A stretch of DNA of 64,000 nt from an uncultured Eggerthellaceae bacterium (GTDB taxonomy: Bacteria; Actinomycetota; Coriobacteriia; Coriobacteriales; Eggerthellaceae). A model generated the notes under the pieces. That model saw only the letters and a program-made list of their open reading frames with translations. It had not been told where the DNA came from and searched no databases. The stretch covers positions 1 to 64,000 of the forward strand of contig CAJUPL010000004.1 in NCBI GenBank assembly GCA_910588435.1, written 5' to 3'. Shown here piece after piece: positions 59,273-64,000 of this stretch (position 1 is its first letter; the number at the start of each line of letters is the position of its first letter). The position numbers and the translations under genes are program-made.

Positions 59273-60111
59273 AGCGTTCCTCCTTGATTGCTTAGGCTGT
59301 CTTGGTTTATGAAGTTGAGCATTCCTTGATATTCTTGGGAGGAACCGAATCGAACAGCTTCAAGAGCCCTGACCGCCGTTCTTGGATGACTGCCTGAAAT
59401 GCTGAAGCTGATCAGTTCAAGGATTTTGTCCTTCGTTGAGCCTTGCAATGTTTGTTCGTACATGATGCCTTGTTGAATCAGGAGATTAGGGTCTACTTTT
59501 GAAGCACGCTCTCCGTAGGCTCCAGCCAATACTGCGCAAATATCTACCACATCCATGGGGTCCCCCATAGCAAGTACTGCAGCTCTGTCTGCTGAGAATT
59601 CGCTAGCTCTCATCCATGTCATAAAGGCTCCTTGAAGAGCAACGCTTACTAATCCTCCAAGCCCAGGGACTATGGCCAAAGCGCCACTCATAACAAGGTC
59701 GCCTATTGTGTGATAGAGAACATGGTGGCAGGCAATATGTCCGCATTCATGTGCAAGTATGGTTTGGATCTGTCTATCCGTGCAGTAATCCAAGACTCCA
59801 GAATTCAACACTATGAATGGATCTGATTCATTTGAAGTGTATGCATTGATGGATCCGTCATTGCATATATATAGATGTGGGACAGGGACGCCAAGACGTT
59901 GACACAGTGGTGGAAGCAGTTCATGAACATCGCCGAAATGGTTCGGTGTTACTTCAATATGCGAAGAGATGTTCTCCATAAAGAAAAGACGTTCGTCAAA
60001 GAACTTCATGAAGGCTTTCATGAATGCTGGAAACACAGGTACGCTTTGGAGCGCCTGAAGCGTTTGCATATCAAGTGGATGTTGATAATGACTAGGATCT
60101 ACAGCAGGCAT
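59269..60111 (-). CDS. M48-family metallopeptidase
   Basis: About 280 residues. The zinc site HECGH (in TILAHECGHIACHH) and the downstream ExxxD motif in SEFSADRAA are those of M48 peptidases (HtpX/Ste24 type). PHLYICNDGSINAYTSN upstream is also typical. The start is set at ATG 60111, which has AGGAG nine bases before it; a GTG at 60159 is the alternative. A promoter (cTGACA at 60200-60205 and TATCAT at 60178-60183 on the minus strand) lies in front. Hydrophobic stretch around 170-190 suggests membrane association. It is coupled to the TM2 gene. Confidence 0.85.
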   Translation of the reverse strand: MPAVDPSHYQHPLDMQTLQALQSVPVFPAFMKAFMKFFDERLFFMENISSHIEVTPNHFGDVHELLPPLCQRLGVPVPHLYICNDGSINAYTSNESDPFIVLNSGVLDYCTDRQIQTILAHECGHIACHHVLYHTIGDLVMSGALAIVPGLGGLVSVALQGAFMTWMRASEFSADRAAVLAMGDPMDVVDICAVLAGAYGERASKVDPNLLIQQGIMYEQTLQGSTKDKILELISFSISGSHPRTAVRALEAVRFGSSQEYQGMLNFINQDSLSNQGGTL

Positions 60112-60177
60112 GTAGAACTCTCCTCTTAGAGCAATCGGTTGATAGACAAGTTTTGCCACTTCGCTCTTTAGAAGAGA

Positions 60178-60205
60178 ATGATACCAAAATGTAACATATT
60201 GTCAG
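60178..60205 (-). promoter_or_regulatory. Promoter of the M48-TM2 operon
   Basis: On the minus strand, CTGACA and TATCAT are separated by 16 bases, about 70 bases before the preferred start of the peptidase gene. Confidence 0.6.
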
Positions 60206-60354
60206 TAGATATATAGTATTCAGCTAAACCGTTGTGAACAGGAAGAGACAGCTTTATTGATGCTATCTATTCTTGATCGTAGTCAATGCTTACCGTACTC
60301 GGATTATTCACAGGTTGTATGAGCTTCAATGCAACGGACTGAATCAGTTGATAT

Positions 60355-60573
60355 CTAGTCGTTGTCTTGCGCTAGAAATAGCTTATATGTCTCAACTTCA
60401 AGAGCGTCCGCAATCTTCTGCACGTTATTCAATGAGATGCTGCGCTTTTGGCGTTCTACTGCGCTGATGTATGTTCTATGAAGACCGCATTTCTCTGCGA
60501 ATGCTTCTTGTGATAATCCCTGCTTTTCTCTATAAGATCTGACATTTTTGCTGAATACTTCGAGGATGTCCAT
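60355..60573 (-). CDS. Small XRE-family (Cro/CI) DNA-binding protein
   Basis: 72 residues, all one helix-turn-helix domain: RSYREKQGLSQEAFAEKCGL, then HRTYISAVERQKRSIS and LNNVQKIADALEVE. The length and pattern resemble C-proteins of restriction-modification systems and single-domain repressors. It lies on the same strand 240 bases upstream of the M48-TM2 pair and may control it. No modification enzyme is nearby. Confidence 0.9.
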   Translation of the reverse strand: MDILEVFSKNVRSYREKQGLSQEAFAEKCGLHRTYISAVERQKRSISLNNVQKIADALEVETYKLFLAQDND

Positions 60574-60713
60574 GTACGCCCTTCTCTTCGGTTGAGTAGG
60601 GCAGATATTTCAAAATTGTCCTCAATGCGTCTACAGACAAGAAGTCACCATACAATAAGTTAACATACAATAAGGAACATCATGAGATCTAAGCAGCTAG
60701 CAAGAGGGATGAG

Positions 60714-61586
60714 ATGGGAGCGCTGAGGATCCATAGGCCTTTTGCCTTCGCACTTGCTGCCTGCATGAGCATCTTGCTTGTGGGGTGCGGTGAGGCCTCA
60801 GGAAGCGCTGATGAAGCTGAGACGGGGTTCTCGGAGCCGGTGAACGACTCCGCATTTGAAGAGCCGAAGAGCGAAGAAGAGCTCCCGATCATCCAGCAGA
60901 TCGACCCAATGAGCAAGGCAGAGGAACAGAAGCTGCAGCCAAGCGCGGAGGAGCTCTACGCAGAGCTAGGGATACAAGAGGATATCCGCTCCTCTTTCGT
61001 GCATGGGGAGAAGCCGGTCGAATACCAGAAGTACATCGTCTTGCATGACACAGAAGGCGATTCGGACGCATCCTCGGTCATAGATTGGTGGGATTCGAAC
61101 GGGAATCTCGTTGCCGCCCATTTCATCGTCAACAAGGATGGCTCGGTCTATCAATGCGCTCCGATGGACAAGATCGTCCACCATGCAGGCTATGGGGACA
61201 TCGGGCACAATGAAGCGTATGGCGTAGAGGATGAATCGCGAGACGACATGAAGGGAACCACGCCGATCGGCAGCTGGGCTTCTGATTACGGCATGAACTC
61301 TCATTCGATAGGTATAGAGATGGTCCATGTTGGCGGGAGCGGCTCTTATCCAGAAGCGCAGCTTGAAGCGGTGGACAAGCTGATCGCTTATATAGATGCA
61401 TATTACGGCTTTGAGAGCCAGATAATCGATCACAAGGACTGGAGATCCGGGAACTCAGATACATCTGACGAGTTCGAAGGCTATCTGGATAACTACAAGG
61501 CATATAGGGTGCATTCACTGCCCGAAGAGGGACCTACCAGCCAGTTGAGGCCGGTAGCTTGCAACCTCAGAGAGCGCGCAGTGTAG
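60714..61586 (+). CDS. N-acetylmuramoyl-L-alanine amidase (Amidase_2) lipoprotein
   Basis: 290 residues. A signal peptide ends in a lipobox (LVGC near residue 25), then an acidic Ser/Glu-rich linker (26-90). The amidase domain has YIVLHDTEGDSD (first zinc His), HHAGYGDIG (second), SHSIGIEMVHVGGSG, and IIDHKDW near the end (third zinc ligand and catalytic Lys). It would cut the amide bond between MurNAc and the peptide stem of the cell wall, anchored on the outer face of the membrane. Its frame is followed nine bases later by the YARHG gene. Confidence 0.88.
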   Translation: MGALRIHRPFAFALAACMSILLVGCGEASGSADEAETGFSEPVNDSAFEEPKSEEELPIIQQIDPMSKAEEQKLQPSAEELYAELGIQEDIRSSFVHGEKPVEYQKYIVLHDTEGDSDASSVIDWWDSNGNLVAAHFIVNKDGSVYQCAPMDKIVHHAGYGDIGHNEAYGVEDESRDDMKGTTPIGSWASDYGMNSHSIGIEMVHVGGSGSYPEAQLEAVDKLIAYIDAYYGFESQIIDHKDWRSGNSDTSDEFEGYLDNYKAYRVHSLPEEGPTSQLRPVACNLRERAV

Positions 61587-61594
61587 GGATAGCC

Positions 61595-62944
61595 ATGCAG
61601 CAATTCACGCAACAAGGCATGTATCAGACGAATCCATTTCCTGCTGCCGCGGCTGGACCTTCCCAGACTGGAGGATTCCCTCAGCAGCAGCCTCGAAGGC
61701 GCTTCTGCATGAATTGCGGGAGTCCAATGCATCCGAATGGGTCATTCTGCATGAGGTGTGGAGTGCCATTCGGCATCTTCAAACCGTCACAGGCTCAGGC
61801 CATGCAGAATCCCCAGCCAAGCGTGATGCAATCGGTCCCAATTGCAGCGCCGACACAAGATGCACCAGCGCCTCAGTCCGGTGGCTCGAGCATGCCTGTC
61901 ATAGTTGGGATCATAGCCATATTCGGTGCGCTGATAATCTTGGTGTGCGTCCTCCTCATGAACGGGGCATTTGACAAAGAAGAGGGCGAAGTGGCGGGTG
62001 AGGCTCCTATCGAGCAACAGTCTGTTCAAGAGGAAGAGGCTCCGGTCGCATACACGACTTACACAACTGATGATCTTGTCACCAGGGACTATTCGTATCC
62101 CGTCTTCCAATTCGAGTTCCCTTCAACTTGGAGCATCATCAAGGAAAGCTCGAACGCATTCCAGGAGAAGGTGGAGATGCAGCGAAGCGGCAGCAATGCC
62201 ATCGCATATAAGCTGCTAGACCCTGATCAGCCAGTGAACCTGGATTCAGGGATCAGCAACATAGAGAAGGTGTCGGATTGCGACCTCAGAGCCCGACTAG
62301 CTGATGAGTCAGGAGACGGGTATCACTACGAGCAATATGTCGTTGCCAAGATGGATGTTGCTAGCGCGAACGATACGACCAAGAGCGTCTACGCTGTGAT
62401 CCCAGAGGATGGTGTATCTGACAGGAGCAAGATGAATCTGATCGGGACTGCGCCTGCGTTCGATCTTGGATGCTGGGTGTCTTTTTCCTTCGAAGCGAAA
62501 GAGGACATGGATCAAGGGATCTTGGATGAGGCGATCGAGGTCCTTTCAAGCTTGCAGATGCTGGGAATAGAGGATATGGAAGCATCCGGTTATGGATACT
62601 ACGATTCGTCAGATCCGGGGTATTGCTCTTCTGGTCAAGGTTATTACTCTCCCTATTCTGATGGGTCTTATCTGATTCCAGAGAGCGGCACTAGGTTGCT
62701 CACTGATAGGGATCTTGATGGCTATGATGCATATTATCTGTACTTCGCTCGTAATGAGATATTCGCACGTCATGGTAGGAAATTCCAGAATGATGATCTG
62801 CAGGAGTACTTCAATCTGATGCCGTGGTACACACCTTTGATAGAGCCTGAGGACTTCGATGATAGCTATTTGAGCGATATCGAGAAGGCGAACTACGAGA
62901 AGATCCTCGAATATGAGAGAGCGATGGATTCGCCTTATATCTAG
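61595..62944 (+). CDS. Membrane protein with zinc ribbon and C-terminal YARHG domain
   Basis: 449 residues. A Gln-rich N-terminus is followed by CMNCG and CMRCG (zinc ribbon, about residues 35-55), a single membrane helix with VIVGIIAIFGALIILVCVLL near 105-127, an extracytoplasmic domain of about 200 residues, a Tyr/Ser/Gly-rich stretch near 330-360 and a YARHG domain (YFARNEIFARHGRKF, then WYTPLIEPEDF). YARHG domains are extracellular and their ligands are little known. The start at ATG 61595 is chosen over 61559, which overlaps the amidase. It probably acts at the cell wall together with the amidase. Confidence 0.85.
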   Translation: MQQFTQQGMYQTNPFPAAAAGPSQTGGFPQQQPRRRFCMNCGSPMHPNGSFCMRCGVPFGIFKPSQAQAMQNPQPSVMQSVPIAAPTQDAPAPQSGGSSMPVIVGIIAIFGALIILVCVLLMNGAFDKEEGEVAGEAPIEQQSVQEEEAPVAYTTYTTDDLVTRDYSYPVFQFEFPSTWSIIKESSNAFQEKVEMQRSGSNAIAYKLLDPDQPVNLDSGISNIEKVSDCDLRARLADESGDGYHYEQYVVAKMDVASANDTTKSVYAVIPEDGVSDRSKMNLIGTAPAFDLGCWVSFSFEAKEDMDQGILDEAIEVLSSLQMLGIEDMEASGYGYYDSSDPGYCSSGQGYYSPYSDGSYLIPESGTRLLTDRDLDGYDAYYLYFARNEIFARHGRKFQNDDLQEYFNLMPWYTPLIEPEDFDDSYLSDIEKANYEKILEYERAMDSPYI

Positions 62945-63019
62945 TGGCATGGTGTCGGTGTTCGTGTTGGCGGGCATTTGCAACTGATCAGGCTGGATTG
63001 TCTGATCTGCATCATCCAT

Positions 63020-63423
63020 CCGGGTGTTCTTGCCCTGTCGGGCAAGTTACGCTGCCTTGTCAGGCAGCTGCGGCTGCAATGCAGCCGCCCACACTTAGGG
63101 GGGCGGGCTTGCAATGCAAGCGTCCACTCTTGAATGGGAGGACTTGCAGGCAGCAGCCTGCTCTTGAGGGGGGGGGTAGGCTTGCAAGTGTCTACACTTG
63201 GAGGGGCACCCTTATAGGAAATGCAGTTGCTTCTAGAGAAGGTGTTCTCTCATCTTGTGGGCGTCTCCATTGGAGACGCAGCATTGCGCTAGCAATGCGT
63301 AACGCAGGCGGCGAGCCTGCGAACAACCGGAACAAGGCAACTGGTCAGGAAACCTTGCCTGGCGCAGACCACCAATCCGTGCGCTACGGGCTGCTGCCCT
63401 CACTCCGCTGTTCAAGCGCCCAC
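63020..63423. repeat. Cluster with a right-half element and one nearly full element
   Basis: 63020-63093 is an isolated end read on the minus strand: GGCTGCA/TGCAGCC, then CTGCCT/AGGCAG and TTGCCC/GGGCAA. Three degenerate ends (cttgcaatgcaagcgtccac and similar) follow at 63107-63200. A longer copy runs 63257-63423: A GTCTCCA/TGGAGAC, B CATTGC/GCAATG, C GCAGGC/GCCTGC, D CAGG...CCTG, with a degenerate right end. No gene is seen in 62945-63485. Confidence 0.85.
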
Positions 63424-63485
63424 TTTTGAGGGCGTGTCTTCAGGAGGGGGTCCATCTAGAACGGCGGCCGCGAGGCCACCTATCT

Positions 63486-64000
63486 TCAGAACAGGGACTG
63501 TTGGGTGGGGGAAGGAGAGCCGGGGGAAGGAGTTGCGGTGAGGTGGATGTCTGAGCGATCATCCAGCCCTTCTGCGTCCCCGGCAAGCCAACGGCGCGCT
63601 TCGTCAGGCGTGAGCACGAGCGGCATCCTGTCATGCACGGGTGCGACATCTGCGTTCGGGCGCGTGGTCACGATGGAGAATCTCCCATTCTCAGCCAATG
63701 CTCCCATGAGCAAGGGGGAGCCGTTCGCCATCTGGAAGAGGACCTGATCCTTCACAGCGCGCCCGTTCCTTGGGTTCACGTGCGTGTGCTCACGGTGCGG
63801 CTCGAAGAAGCCGGTGCCGCATGCTAGCGCACGGCCGCCTTGCATGGCGCGCGCCCACATTCCAGTGCCAGATAGCGCCTTCTCAAGGCGCGTATTGAAG
63901 ATCACCTTGTCAGACCATTCGGGCTCGAAGCCCCAGATGAGGTCGCGCGCTTCAAGGCCGCCATCACCTGGAGCTATCACAGCAACGCTGCTCTTCGGAT
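63486..64000 (-). CDS. SRAP (YedK/HMCES-like) family protein, 5' end outside the window
   Basis: The visible 171 codons stay open to the right edge, so the gene starts beyond it. The segments WGFEPEW, IFNTRLEKA, ACGTGFFEP and APVHDRMPLVL match the SRAP family, which makes covalent links to abasic sites in single-stranded DNA through an N-terminal Cys; that Cys would lie outside the window. The Asn of FNTR and the His of VHDRMP are present. An in-frame GTG at 63980 is unlikely to be the true start because family similarity continues past it. Confidence 0.8.
   Translation of the reverse strand, partial: PKSSVAVIAPGDGGLEARDLIWGFEPEWSDKVIFNTRLEKALSGTGMWARAMQGGRALACGTGFFEPHREHTHVNPRNGRAVKDQVLFQMANGSPLLMGALAENGRFSIVTTRPNADVAPVHDRMPLVLTPDEARRWLAGDAEGLDDRSDIHLTATPSPGSPSPTQQSLF

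Overview
The window looks like a chromosomal segment of an anaerobic, host-associated actinobacterium, most likely class Coriobacteriia. The GC content is moderate to high. A SepIVA-like gene precedes DUF177 as in Actinobacteria, Rho carries a long basic disordered N-terminus, and a four-subunit oxygen-sensitive pyruvate:ferredoxin oxidoreductase indicates anaerobic life. The order rpe ... rpmB / yloU-yloV-recG is also shared with Firmicutes. The class assignment is inferred from gene content, not from a search.

Layout. 1-0.6 kb: intergenic hairpin repeats. 0.6-6.6 kb: bacterioferritin, an alkyltransferase-like protein without its cysteine, rpe, a cysteine desulfurase, a PHP phosphatase, NIF3, a coiled-coil zinc-ribbon protein, rpmB. 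6.6-7.3 kb: repeats. 7.3-16.5 kb: Asp23/Gls24, YloV/FakA-like kinase, recG, rsmD, SepIVA-like, DUF177, a divergent trigger factor, YgiQ-type radical SAM. 16.7-26.3 kb: a long ribosomal protein operon from rplB to rplO, then secY and adk. The usual genes before rplB and after adk are not adjacent. 26.3-26.8 kb: repeats. 26.8-29.0 kb: a polytopic glycosyltransferase-like membrane protein.

29-36.7 kb and 46.7-50.5 kb together suggest sialic acid (or other amino sugar) use: nagB, a NanA/DapA-family lyase, a Dpp-type ABC transporter with a fused permease-ATPase, nagA, a ROK kinase and an N-acylglucosamine 2-epimerase. The implied route is Neu5Ac to ManNAc (lyase), to GlcNAc (epimerase), to GlcNAc-6-P (ROK kinase), to GlcN-6-P (NagA), to Fru-6-P (NagB). 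Between the two parts lie porGDAB, fchA-folD, a 2-hydroxyacid dehydrogenase, a small unknown protein, a PucR-type regulator and ruvCAB. 50.7-56.4 kb: transaldolase/FSA, rho, an S49 peptidase, a methionyl-tRNA-synthetase-like protein.

56.4-63.5 kb is an accessory region. It contains a RelBE toxin-antitoxin pair between two copies of a composite repeat, a prion-like TM2 protein overlapping an M48 peptidase, an XRE regulator, an amidase lipoprotein, a YARHG protein and many hairpin repeats. A SRAP-family gene is cut by the right edge.

The most striking unexplained signal is a dispersed intergenic element. It is a roughly 190-bp imperfect palindrome made of about seven consecutive short hairpins joined by constant linkers. 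The stems differ from copy to copy, but both arms change together; the terminal hairpin keeps a CATTG core while its four variable arm bases differ in five ways. A second inverted-repeat family, with ctacgtc linkers, often lies directly beside it.
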